Below are positions 12,163-21,796 of a stretch of 64,000 bases of DNA, one piece after another (the stretch's first letter is position 1; every line of letters starts with the position of its first letter). Origin of the DNA: Blastobasis lacticolella (taxonomy: Eukaryota; Arthropoda; Insecta; Lepidoptera; Blastobasidae); contig LR990054.1 of assembly GCA_905147135.1 (NCBI GenBank), forward strand, positions 10,763,001 to 10,827,000, given 5' to 3'. Under the pieces are notes generated by a model that worked only from the letters and a program-made list of their open reading frames with translations, was not told the DNA's origin and did no database searches. Made by a program: the position numbers and the translations under genes.

Positions 12163-13938
12163 TCATGCACTGCTTATAGAATCATCGAAGAATGATCGAG
12201 TCAGCCGCCTCCTCAGCGACTCGCACTTTGTATTAAATAAATCAACGTCATGGACCTTGCACAATTCGTTAAATGCACTACACACGCGCCACATGAATGT
12301 GCTGCGCCTATAATTTGTGGAAGCATTCGTCAAAGAAATTATAGAGTTAGAGCGAAGGGCTTTATTTGGGGGTCTGAGTGATATTTCCGTCAGTAGCTGC
12401 GGGCTATCGACCGCACCGGATGTAATCTTGCAAAGAAAAACTAGATCTGCAATCTCACGCCTTTTGAATAGTGGCAGAAGGTGGTGCTTTTTACAGAACG
12501 TAATATATTCTTCAGAACAAAACTTATCACCTGTACGGAAACATAGAAAGCGAAGAAACCTTTTCTGAATGTTTTCGATACGGTTTTGGTACGTGATATA
12601 ACATGGATTCCACACTTGAGACGCATATTCTAAATGACTTCTTACATAAGTGCAGTATAATACCTTGAAAGTCTTAGCACAACGAAAATCTCTTGAGGCA
12701 CGCATGATAAAGCCCAGGGCTTTCGAGGCCTTAGAAACTACATTATCTACATGACTATCAAACATGAGCTTTGCGTCATGAATAACCCCAAGATCCCGCA
12801 CCGCGGTAGCTCTTCCAATCATTTCGTTTTTAAGTGTATAGTCGTAGTGTAATGGGTATTTTTTTCGACTGTAGGTAACTATACTGCACTTAGTGGGATT
12901 AAGTTCCAGAATGTTGACACCACAGTAGTGTTCAAACCGGTGAAGGTCCGACTGCAGGGCCTCAGCATCAAGTAAGGAGTTAACACTGGCAAATATCTTC
13001 ATATCGTCCGCAAAACTAAGTAAACGTGAGTGGCGGAAGCACTGGCCAATGTCATTCACAAAAATTATAAACAATAACGGACCAAGCAGGGATCCCTGGG
13101 GAACACCGCTGGGGACAGAAATCCATCCAGATATGTAGTTATTAATTACGACAGCTTGTGAGCGGTTCTCGATGTAAGAAGAGAACCACCTAAGTAGGTC
13201 TCCCCTCACACCAATCTTGAGTAATTTGGAAAGTAATACATCATGCGGAATTCTGTCAAATGCCTTGCTGTAATCAGTGTAAATGACATCGACCTGTGAA
13301 CCTCTCTCCATCTCTTCAGTTAAAATATTATTCAACAAAACCAGATTGGATACCGTGGAGTGACCCCTAAGGAATCCATGCTGAGTGTCACTGAGAGACT
13401 GTTTTAACGCCGGATACAACTGATCGTAGACCAACCTCTCAAGCACTTTAGAGACTATACAAAGTTTGGAAATTGGCCGATAGTTAGATACCTCGCTCCT
13501 AGACCTCTTTTTATATACAGGCGTTACGAAAGCCCGCTTCCATAAATTAGGAACAGCACCAGTTTCAAATGACTTCTGAAACAAAATAGCAATAGGCCTA
13601 GATATGGTTTCTGCACAATTAATTAAAAACCTAGCTGGTAAATGGTCAGGCCCGGCTGATTTGTTTGGATCTAAGCCTTTCAGTAACTTAATAACTAAAT
13701 TGATATCTACACAAATAGAGGATATGTCCGATACCGAACTGGGGGACTCGGCATCGTTATTATATAAGCTAGGATTAGGAGAGTTTAAAAAGGTAGAATG
13801 AAAGTAAGACGAAAATGCGTTACAAATACTATCTCCGGTATTATAAACTGTGTCATTATATTTTAGACTATTAGGCAATACACTATTCTTCGTCTTAGAG
13901 TTAAAATACATATAATATATTGACGATAGAACTTTCAA
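12163..13938 (-). pseudogene. LINE ORF2, reverse transcriptase and C-terminal domain
   Basis: A 591-residue open frame with a complete RT domain. RT-typical motifs in order are SNYRPISKLCIVSKVLERLV (about residues 151-170), the first catalytic Asp in YTDYSKAFDRIPHD (about 220-233), SGVPQGSLLGPLLFIIFVND (about 277-296) and the catalytic SFADD (308-312). A C-terminal region with YVRSHLEYASQVWNP and ENIQKRFLRFL follows, typical of CR1/jockey elements. It would copy element RNA into DNA at the nicked target. It lies in a different frame from the upstream endonuclease frame and overlaps it by 38 bases, so its first Met is an artefact of a frameshift and not a true start. The catalytic residues are intact. 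Confidence 0.95.
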
Positions 13939-15064
13939 CTAATTCAATGTACTTTTTATAGCAAAGTGCTTCCAATACTCTAACCCTGTCCCGCAACAAC
14001 TTATAGGTATGTTCATCAGATCGATTACCATAAATTCTAAACTTTAATAAATATTTGCGCTTTTCTTTTATAGTCCTGATTAAGGCTCTAGAATACCATT
14101 TCGGATAGGAGTTGCTTGAGATTAACTTTGTCGGCACATAAGTATCCCGCAGATGTATAAAAACTTTATAGAAATAAGCAGTTGCGTCCTCCAGTGAACG
14201 ATGACCCAGCTCAGTATCCCAGTCAATATCAGACATCTCCCCATTTACAGATTCATAATCAGCCTTTTCGTATAAATATCTAGTATATTTGGGGCGGTCC
14301 AGGTACTCTGGATTAAGGAAACTCATTTCGCATGAGAGTGCTCCGTGATGAGGATCCACGGGTACAAGGGGGTCAGCACTACAATCTGAAACTATGATTT
14401 TACTTGTTGCGAGTAGCAGATCTAAAGTTCTACCAAAAGCATTTTTAATGTAATTGTACTGAGATAAACTCAGTGCATTGATCGTGTCTACTAAGAGCAA
14501 GTCATCACTAGTGGTATAATTGGAAGGAACACAGGAACCGTCACTTCCCGAATATGTCCAGACAATATTGCTGAGGTTAAAATCCCCGGCAATAAGAAAA
14601 CTGTCATCGCAGTGCTTGCCCGTGACTAATTCTAAGTTATTCAAAAAATTATGTAGTTGTTGCGAAAACGAAAAACCTAGGTTTTGTTTACATAAATAAA
14701 CAACACAAATATGCAAGTTAATTAACTCGCTGGCACGATTCCCTTTCATACAGACCGATAACCAAAGATCCTCAGCACTACAATGAAATGCAGGTTGAGC
14801 TACCACAGTTAACTCCTTACGAGTAGCTATGAGAACACCTCCGCCATACCTTTGTTGGGTAATTGTGTAACCCCGGTCCCGCCGCCAAACAACGTACCGG
14901 TTGTCAAAGAATTCCGTGTCTAAGATACCGTCGAGCAGCCAAGTCTCTGTAATTATTATAATATCATAGTTTCGTAGGCATATATTACGATAAAAAGTTG
15001 CAGACTTAGTACGCAGACCCCTAGCGTTTTGATAATATACGCTTAATTTACGATTACTAGCCAT
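13901..15064 (-). pseudogene. LINE ORF2, apurinic-type endonuclease part
   Basis: A 387-residue frame starting MASNRKLSVYYQNARGLRTK. Exonuclease-endonuclease-phosphatase fold motifs are visible: the QNARGL segment (12-17), the metal-binding Glu in ITETWLL (about 38-44), YGGGVLIA (73-80), AGDFNL (about 159-164) and PHHGAL in place of the usual SDH motif near residue 240. The family nicks target DNA to prime reverse transcription. The frame runs out at 13901 with a short non-homologous end just where the RT frame begins, which indicates a small indel in the 13901-13938 overlap. The first Met at 15062-15064 is plausible as the ORF2 start because the family usually begins a few residues before this motif. 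Confidence 0.92.
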
Positions 15065-15481
15065 TTATAAGCGAAACACAAATAAAACAAGTCGAATGGA
15101 GACATTTCACTATGTTCTCCCATTCCAGTACATAAATTAACGAAGCAATAGGATTAGCGAAACACATCTTTAAAATAAATAACGTGCGCAAGCGCAAAGC
15201 GACATAAAACATTGACATGCAAGTGCGAGCGAGCGCGGAACAATACAAAATAATAAGCAGTGCGAACGGAATAGCAAAACATCGCAGGTACGAGCGACGA
15301 GTAGCAAAGCGGAGTAAGCGACTGGTCAGATTGACCGGCCGGCCGATGCAGTAAGCCAGGTGTGCAAAACATTTACAAATTAGTAATACTACATTGTATG
15401 AGATATAATAGGAAAATATGGTAAGCGGTAAAATTAAATCGATACGTGCTAAAAGTAAACATGAACAATGTAAGATACGAT
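15065..15481 (-). other. LINE spacer between ORF1 and ORF2
   Basis: 417 bp inside the LINE with no conserved frame. It holds alternating gcgagcgagcg-type bases near 15225-15300. Such a long gap between ORF1 and ORF2 is unusual, because CR1-type frames are usually close or overlapping; it could reflect decay of either end. Confidence 0.5.
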
Positions 15482-15862
15482 CTATGCCAATTTGTTTAAA
15501 TCATTTTCTTTTGTAATAATCAAGATCTTAGCGGATTCGTTTTTTCTTATATGTATCTTACAATACTTGACCCAAAAAAATTTGTAGTTCTTCTCCTTGG
15601 CTAAGGTTTTCGTCTTTGTAAGCAATTGTTTGTTTTGAGGAGTTAGATGGTCGTTCACGTACACCCTCTGCTTAGTATCACCAACCCCAAGAACATCGAA
15701 CGTGGACAGTGTTTTACATTCGCGAGCTGCAGCGACGAAGTCCTCCTTTAGGTAGCGATTATGGAAACTCATAATAATGGATTTCTCATTAGAGTTATAG
15801 GTAGGCACTCTAGCAATATAATTTATTTCAGTCTTTGGGAGGTCAAAGTTAATTGCTTTTCC
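15482..15862 (-). pseudogene. LINE ORF1, C-terminal fragment with FP-like domain
   Basis: The open frame 15482-15808 gives 108 residues from its first Met and extends in frame without a stop to the insertion junction near 15862. It contains LTPQNKQLLTKTKTLAKEKN followed by YKFFWVKYCKIHIRKNE. This is the signature of the baculovirus-FP-like C-terminal domain found in ORF1 proteins of insect CR1-type elements. In the family the N-terminal half carries a PHD-like zinc finger and a coiled coil; both are missing here because of 5' truncation. ORF1 proteins bind element RNA. The domain name is from memory of the family and was not searched. Confidence 0.75.
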
Positions 15863-15866
15863 AATG

Positions 15867-16129
15867 TAAGGAATGATCCAGGATTTGGCATATCAGGTAA
15901 TTACAGTGGAGCGACTGCCATCTGACCTCGGCTGCAACCTGACAAGATTGAATCATGGTTACACATTCAATGGCCTATTTTTTTCCTCATCGTAAGAGCA
16001 TCAATTAGTATTCAACTAATTCACATAATTCAGAAAAGAGTCATTGGTACATACCGGCAGTGAGATTCGAACCCGGTACCTCTCGCTTACGAGTCGGATA
16101 CCGTTACCACTATGCCAATGAGGCTCGGT
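15867..16129 (-). repeat. SINE-A, 5' portion, separated by a LINE insertion
   Basis: Continues the SINE from atgatccaggatttggcata through the body to a well-preserved tRNA head. The B box complement lies in gagattcgaacccggtac (about 16060-16078) and the A-box region in ccgttaccactatgcc (about 16100-16115). With 11838-11901 it makes a nearly complete SINE of about 330 bp. The head is one of the best preserved in the window. Confidence 0.9.
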
Positions 16130-17607
16130 TGGTACTACAAATGTACATCGATTTTTATAGCCTTAAAAGGCTTAAAACCTCCATTAGGTTTACGTATTTT
16201 ATTTATTTCCATCCAACATGTACCGAACTTGTTTGTTTGCGGATTGAAACTGCAAAGGACGCGTGCAGTAGCCGCTAAGCCCCGACGAGCAGTTGTTCTG
16301 ATTACTTTCTAAAGTGTCGGCTACTTTGCCGGCGCGTGGTCTGAACGGGAGCTACGAAAGTATACCTTCACCTAGCCATAAGTATTCGTGTTTCTTGCAG
16401 CGGCAATTTGTGTTTTGCAGTTAAAGTTTTACAATAGACACATATGTTGTTGGGTTTATGCAGAGAAAATTGTAGAATGGCTCTAGTGCAAGGGTTTAAT
16501 TTGGTTTTCTTTAATGTTAAGCGTTTGTACGTGGTGTTAATTTAAAGGCATCAGAAAACACACAAAGTTCGCGGAGACCGGAGCCAGCATAAAAATTATT
16601 CTATGCGTTTTCAATCAAATGTTAAATTACATAATTAATGTGGGTCTAACATTGTTTAATAAAGCATTTCAGCAAACTGAGCTACTCAGAGTACTTATAT
16701 TAAGCGTTCTGCTCACGCATTTTGAGGGACGCGACTAAATATTCTTTGTATTTGAGACAGAGCGCACTACGCAGCGGCGCAACTAGAAGCGGCAAAGAAT
16801 ATCATAAAGAGATTATAGCCGCCGTGCTGTTCCGCCTTTACTACAATTTTCATCAAAAGTCCACTTCTGGTCTTGAGCGCCCTCAACATTAGTTTGTTTT
16901 GTTTACCTATAATCTCTACGCTTGGTACATACGAGAGTTGGAGTCGCGTCCGCCAATTTTTTGACCCACAGAGCTAGGTCATTTCTCAAGGTCGATCGAG
17001 GCGACCCATAGGTCGCCTCGACAATCGCGCACAGAAGAGGTTAGTGCTATGGAGATTCCACTCTGCAGGACAATCTATGGTTTACCAACACTTGTATACA
17101 ATATTGCTACTTTTTTATTTAGCTTGTAAATATAATATTGCTCGTTATAACGTAGATGTTTAAAACGTTTTTGTTTACATACGACGCATCTTCAGCAGTA
17201 TCACTCGACTACAATCCTATAGATATATAAGTTGAACACACGTTTAGGGAGCAAAACGTGCAGCTCATGCGATCGCTTTCTTGTGGAGTTTGCGCCAAAG
17301 ACCCACACATCTGGTGTATGTAATCTTGTTATGAGGAAAAACTTTCTTAATAAGAACGCTGTTTGGTTCCCGGTCATTCCCTTCATCGCCTTTTCACGAA
17401 ACTATGAAATAATTACCTCCTGGATGTTAGTTTGCGATTAGCTGCAAAATATTTGGTCCGTTTGATGTTTCGTCGGATGCCTCGAAGGTAATGTGTATAA
17501 AATTGGTCAGATGTATTTATTACATTTACCTATTCATATTAAGAAAGGCATGGTTTGGGAAGTTATTTATAACATTTAGTACTAGCTATTGTTGTTAGTG
17601 TTAATGA
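16130..17607. other. no gene recognised; small hairpin at 16996-17021
   Basis: Unique sequence. tcgaggcgacc at 16996-17006 is followed by the loop cata and by its exact complement at 17011-17021, an 11-bp stem with a 4-nt loop. No coding sequence is recognised. Confidence 0.4.
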
Positions 17608-17812
17608 TGCACATTCAAGCGACTGAATATGTATATAACTATGAGTGATCCAATTTGGTCAGTTTCCCGTTAACAGGGTCACGGAGGTCAGGTGGCAGTC
17701 GCTCTACTTTAATTACCTGATCTGCTAATTCCTTGATCGAAAAGCGGACGCCCCGGGCGCTCACGTAAGAGCGCAGCAAAGATGTTGACGCCAAGATGAT
17801 GATGATTGTTAT
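17608..17812 (+). repeat. SINE-A, 5'-truncated
   Basis: Starts at the acattcaagcgactgaa block and runs through ggtggcagtcgctctac and tacctgatctgctaattcct to the tail gacgccaagatgatgatgat. Head and first third are absent. Confidence 0.85.
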
Positions 17813-17879
17813 GTGGGTCCTACTTACTAAAGCGATTAACAAGTCAGAACATTCAAAAAATGAAAAACAAATCTAAACT

Positions 17880-18000
17880 TTTTTTTTGTTCCAGTTTATT
17901 GTACACATAAAACTTTGATGAAAAATACAGAGTTATAGATGACACAACAGGCGCTACTTATTTCTTAGAAGAAATCTCTTCCAGCAGGCCTATCAAAGAT
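17880..18000 (-). repeat. LINE 3' tail, second copy of the 11463 family
   Basis: The blocks 'ccagtttattgtacacataa', 'gacacaacaggcgctactta' and 'aatctcttccagcaggccta' match the copy at 11463-11600. The left end is a T-rich run at 17880-17888, consistent with a poly(A)-type tail read on the minus strand. Confidence 0.65.
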
Positions 18001-18234
18001 ATATGTATAGAGATATTTTATACGTTTAAAAAAATAAATCCAATTAAAACAAATATATGTTATATTTACCAGCCATAAAAATAACAACCGTACTCAGACT
18101 TATCGATTCTGAGACAAGATTAAACCACAAAGAACATTAGCTCCACGAAAATGCTTAATCTAAAATATTCCGTTACAGATCAAAGATTACAATTTTCACA
18201 CTTGCGTCATAACAGTGCTTTGTAGAGATTTGTA

Positions 18235-18483
18235 TTAGCGCCTCATGTTCCAGGGTAGGTGATGGGGTGGTGGTGGGTGGTGCGGGTGGTGCGGGTGGTG
18301 CGGTGGCGGCGGCGGGTAGTGCGGGGGTGGGGGTGGGTGGTACGGCGGCCCGGGCGGGTGGTGCAAATGCGGCGGGTACATGTGGGGCGGCGGCGGTCCA
18401 TGGTGGTGCGGCGGCGGCGGCGGCGGCCAGTGGTGGTGCGGGTGGTGGTGGTGGTGGTGGTGGCGGTGATGCGGTGGAGGCAT
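18235..18483 (-). CDS. His/Pro-rich small protein, hpg-A (main exon)
   Basis: An 82-residue frame made almost entirely of His and Pro, with few Gly, Tyr and Arg residues and a MPPPHHRHHHHHHH start. It ends PWNMRR-stop, the same Met-Arg-Arg-stop ending as hpg-B. Transcribed on the minus strand, the ATG is preceded by ttattccacag|gc, a good splice acceptor, with the ATG exactly two bases into the exon. hpg-B and hpg-C have the same arrangement. GC content is far above the flanks. The protein has no recognised domain and no signal peptide within this exon; poly-His tracts could bind Zn, Cu or Ni, but that is inference. The plus-strand frame over the same bases (Gly/Ala-rich) is a mirror artefact. 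The low-complexity sequence could have expanded by slippage; the shared splice site and C-terminus argue that it is a real gene. No product name is recognised. Confidence 0.65.
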   Translation of the reverse strand: MPPPHHRHHHHHHHPHHHWPPPPPPHHHGPPPPHMYPPHLHHPPGPPYHPPPPPHYPPPPPHHPHHPHHPPPPHHLPWNMRR

Positions 18484-18537
18484 GCCTGTGGAATAAGGTA
18501 CTAGTTAGACTGGACTGGATGCTGTCGTCAGAAAGTA

Positions 18538-18659
18538 GAGTGCGACTAACTTATCTGACTTGGTGGCCAAAATTAGAACTAATTGTCGCCATTATGAAAT
18601 GTCACTTTGTTGTCAAAAACAACGACGCCGTCACCAAGTCAAATAAGTTTGTGGCACTC
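18538..18659. mobile_element. TA-flanked MITE, 122 bp
   Basis: The terminal inverted repeats, about 30 bp each, start GAGTGCGACTAACTTATCTG on the left; the right arm, 18630-18659, ends aataagtttgtggcactc. About 26-27 positions match. The element is flanked by TA at 18536-18537 and 18660-18661, the target duplication of Tc1/mariner-type transposition. It has no coding capacity. It lies within the inferred hpg-A intron. Confidence 0.7.
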
Positions 18660-18773
18660 TAATGGTGCATCCTGCCAAATGCCAATCGAGTAAAATGTCT
18701 TTCACGCTCATGTGATATTAGAAATACGAGCAGTTTAACTTGTACAGATATTATTGGAATAAAAAATGCTCAC

Positions 18774-18801
18774 CTAATAATTTGAAAGATATAAAAACCA
18801 T
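18774..18801 (-). CDS. candidate first coding exon of hpg-A
   Basis: On the minus strand, tcaaaATGG (a good insect start context) begins a 28-base frame encoding MVFISFKLL plus one base. It is followed by the donor gtgagc at 18768-18773. Splicing to the acceptor at 18486-18487 removes 288 bases and keeps the frame, completing a Gly codon at the junction before MPPP. The short hydrophobic start is not a full signal peptide. In-frame joining has a one-in-three chance by accident, so this is a hypothesis. Confidence 0.35.
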
Positions 18802-19929
18802 TTTGAGAGAACACTTAAACTCGAATGAATATAGGTACGTTGTGATCTAGTTCTAGGGTTATTTACCTCGATATTTTTTGCGCACAAATAAAATGTCAAG
18901 CACGTTTGTCGTTTACTTCGAGTTACTGGTGACTGTATCGATTGCGAGTGGTAGAATGTTTTTATGGACCTTTCCGATATCTATTGGAAGTACCTGGTTA
19001 TCTTTGCATCATGCGATTCCCGGGTATGTTTATCTTATCGGAAACACCTATAACGTGATACACAATTAGTCATGTTATATTTTGTTGTTTTGGCTTTGTT
19101 TGTCCTTTTATTAAAATTGCGTACCTTTATAATATTAGACTAATGAAAAATTCTACGGGAAGTGGGGCTTAAAGACGGACAATCTGATATAAGCTATCTA
19201 TAATGTAGGCGTACTTCCCCCATTCTTAAGTAAGACTACAAAGTAAGGTGTGGCGTAGGTATGCAACATAATCTTTCATATGAGTGTTCATTGTTCTTCT
19301 TCTTCGTCGAGTAAATTTTTCGAAAACCGTAGATCTGGCATGCCCAGTAGTGTTCATTAATAATGTTATTTTTAAAATTGAATAAAAAAGCCTAACCAAT
19401 CTAAAATGTGTCTAGGCTGACTTGTCTTATTTAGTTTAGTTATGAAAATTATGTATTTAAATGGATAATTTACAGCAGTATTAGTTGAAATTTACATTTT
19501 ATGTGTTTCTTGAATAGTTCAAGACATCTATACACAACGTACGTAGTGTGATTAATACTGCAAGTCGTGATTTCGGGTATTGTTTGTTCACCAAATAAGA
19601 CAAGTCAGTATGGACAGATCATATCTACTTAAACACCAGAATTAAAAAATATCCTAAGGCTAATCCGTTGACATAAGAATTTTGGTCTTTAGTAATTAAT
19701 TAGCTAGTTCCCGGAATTAAAGTGTCTCAATTCCTGAAAAGTAAAATATTCCTTTGTAGACGAATTTATCAATAGAAAGTCTGATAATGCTTTAGGTAAA
19801 TAAATAATACGTCGCACTTGCCATATCATAGATTAGAGGATTTGCGACGTGATGAAAGTTTTATTTGCACATCTCAGATGCATTGTTCAGTTTAATGTTT
19901 ATAAACTTTTAAACCTTATATACAATAAG
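18802..19929. other. space between divergent hpg-A and hpg-B; signal-peptide-like frame at 18893
   Basis: No gene that I can support. On the plus strand, ATG at 18893 opens MSSTFVVYFELLVTVSIASG, which resembles a secretory signal peptide, followed at once by a weak donor-like GTAGAA. It might be a first exon for hpg-B, but the intron would be about 2.8 kb and the donor is poor. Confidence 0.3.
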
Positions 19930-20125
19930 CACGATTCGGATGTGGAATGAGCCACAGTGTTTCCTTTGGACTATGACATGGGATATTTGAAGAGGTATAG
20001 TAGAGGTCGCTTCATTGTTAACTCCCCTGGTGTTGCTGATTTCCATAGTCGGCGGTGCCCACTTTTCGACAGGTGGCCCGCTTACTTGTTTGTCTGCCGA
20101 ATAACATCAATTTTTTTAAAATAAA
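19930..20125 (+). pseudogene. LINE 3'-end remnant
   Basis: tggaatgagccacagtgttt and gactatgacatgggatattt give a degraded WNE...YDMGYLK reading in two frames, equivalent to WNELPAEVF...YDTEFFK at 4081. A 3'-UTR-type region follows (cccacttttcgacaggtgg, cttgtttgtctgccga) and ends in a T/A-rich run at 20110. Frameshifted and 5'-truncated. Confidence 0.6.
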
Positions 20126-20422
20126 GACCTGTATCGTCAATTCAATGTGTGCTGTGTGTGGTGTGGTTACGACATAAAACAAAGCGAAACAAAATCATTC
20201 AAAATTTCGCCCTACACACTTTCACCACCAATGTTTAATATTGTAAATGTCGACGGTAATTATTGCATATCGGATAATTCGGCTCCATATGAAGTCAATG
20301 ATTTTAGTTAAGTACCTCAGTGTAAGTAATGTATGTAGACCAAGCATTTTTAATTTAATCGAGTAATATTCATAAATCCATACCTGCGGCTGAAAATAGT
20401 ACAGATTTCCTTGAATGAATAA

Positions 20423-20640
20423 ATTGTATTTCTTCATCATCATCATCATATCAGCCAGAAGACGCCCACAGCTGGGCATAGGCCTCCCCCAGAGATCTCC
20501 ACAAAGACCGGTCCTGTGCTTTCTGCATCCAGCTGGTACCTGCGATCCTAACCAGATCGTCGGTCCACCTTGTAGGAGGCCTACCCACGCTGCGTCTACC
20601 GGTACGTGGTCGCCACTCGAGAACTTGTATTGTATTTCTT
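20423..20640 (-). pseudogene. LINE C-terminal fragment with perfect 12-bp target-site duplication
   Basis: attgtatttctt flanks the fragment at 20423-20434 and 20629-20640. The 194-bp insert reads on the minus strand as RSVGRPPTRWTDDLVRIAGT, then WMQKAQDRSLWRSLGEAY, then a stop. This is the C-terminus characteristic of a widespread lepidopteran non-LTR family. Its 3' end is an (ATG)n tail, seen as catcatcatcat at 20435-20448. A related 3' end is at 58893-58966. Confidence 0.85.
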
Positions 20641-20808
20641 GTATTGTTGTTATCGAACTTGTATTTCTTAATAATGATAAATAAAAGCATTCAATTTTAT
20701 ATAATTATTTACAATTCGTAATAAGTTATGAAAATTCGAAAATTTTCGTTTTTTATTCTGAATATAGGCGTAGTACGTTGATTTTTCTGTTCGCGCCCTT
20801 GCCTACCT

Positions 20809-20941
20809 GCACGGCCTGCACAAGTGTGCCAGCGACACAGCTCGCGTCGCGAAGAAGCGTTTGTTTCCTTCTCTAATCAATACTAAGATGAAAGAGTAAG
20901 CGCCTTTTGTTTGCGCGAGAGCACACTTGTGCTAGCCGTGC
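20809..20941. repeat. foldback element
   Basis: gcacggcctgcacaagtgtgc-type arm at 20809-20829 pairs with 20921-20941 at 19 of 21 positions, with a 91-bp loop. Partial complementarity continues beyond it (agcgacacagctcgcgtcgc against gcgcgagagc). No coding content. It looks like a small MITE. Confidence 0.5.
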
Positions 20942-21304
20942 TGGCACCTGCGGGCGAAGAAATATATAACTATGCACTATTTTAAAATGTTTGTTTTTTA
21001 TGTGATGAAGAACGTATGAAACGAGTGTGCGCGTAATATCAATCATTACAGCGTGTAATGAAAACGCATAGGTATGCAAACTCGCCTGCGGCTCCCGCGC
21101 CTTATACAGCCTCGACTGTAATGACAATGTACCTCTTTCTCTGTGCCTATGTGCATTATTTACCGTCGACTACTGTATACCTATTTAAAAAAAAACAGAT
21201 AACTTTCTGATAATTTTAATCTTATCATTCCGTTCTGAAAATAACGGTGTGTCGTAATCATGATAACAATATCGATTTGCCAAGAAAATAAATACGTTCA
21301 TACC

Positions 21305-21375
21305 TCAACTGAACGTTTTAGGACAAGCAGTATTTGTTATTTATCAATAATCTTTGGATAATTATTAAACTTAAG
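21305..21375 (+). other. candidate non-coding first exon of hpg-B
   Basis: A strong splice donor, acttaag|gtaagta, lies at 21375/21376, 420 bases upstream of the hpg-B acceptor. No ATG lies in the preceding 80 bases, so it could be a 5' UTR exon. The intron starts gtaagtaaattaaattaa, resembling the first intron of hpg-C (gtaagtag...ggtaattaaattaa). The exon start is a guess; I find no TATA box at the right spacing. Confidence 0.3.
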
Positions 21376-21796
21376 GTAAGTAAATTAAATTAAGTAGGTA
21401 TAGGTGGAAGTTATAACGATAATTTACAATTTTATAAATGATTGTGTTTAATTCCGTTAAGTTTTTTTATTGGAATTACGAAATAGTTAACTACGTCGAA
21501 GTAAGAATTAAAAAAAATATATTTGTTAGCTTAGAGCTAAATTATCTAAGATTTATTAACTCCAATGTCAGTAGTTTTGTTTGACGTCTTCAGCTATGGA
21601 CGCCCATATAATAGAGCCGGAAAATAGAATTATGAAAATAGAAACATTTTTCACCAATTTCAGGCATTTAGATCGGAAGATCCGTTTAAAAGGCGAATTT
21701 GTTTTACCCTATATATTGTTGTTATTAATTATCAGTGTTAGTTCCTCCTCAATGATTAACGTCCTGACCAATGTTTTAATAATCTTTATTCAAGCA

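Larger units (their letters stand above)
11902..15866 (-). mobile_element. CR1/jockey-like non-LTR retrotransposon (LINE), 5'-truncated, nested in a SINE
   Basis: A 3.97-kb element read on the minus strand. Its order is: end of ORF1 (15482 to about 15862), a spacer (15065-15481), ORF2 endonuclease (13901-15064), ORF2 reverse transcriptase (12163-13938), a 3' UTR of about 220 bp, and an (ATAA)n tail whose complement is the tttatttattta run at 11902-11935. ORF1 starts abruptly at the SINE junction without its N-terminal part, so the copy is 5'-truncated. The surrounding SINE-A sequence is continuous once the element is removed, which fixes both ends to within a few bases. I see no clear target-site duplication. 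ORF2 is broken by a frameshift, so this copy is not autonomous as it stands. The clade assignment rests on the apurinic-type endonuclease, the RT motifs and the FP-like ORF1; R1/RTE are less likely. Confidence 0.93.

Noticed and set aside
18267..18662. Plus-strand 131-codon Gly/Ala-rich frame over hpg-A
   Set aside because: It is the mirror of the His/Pro-rich minus-strand frame; the splice acceptor and shared ending support the minus strand only.
21581..21796. In-frame upstream extension of hpg-B (MTSSAMDAH...)
   Set aside because: AT-rich, different composition, contains the acceptor tract just before 21795 and has no counterpart in hpg-A or hpg-C; treated as intron.
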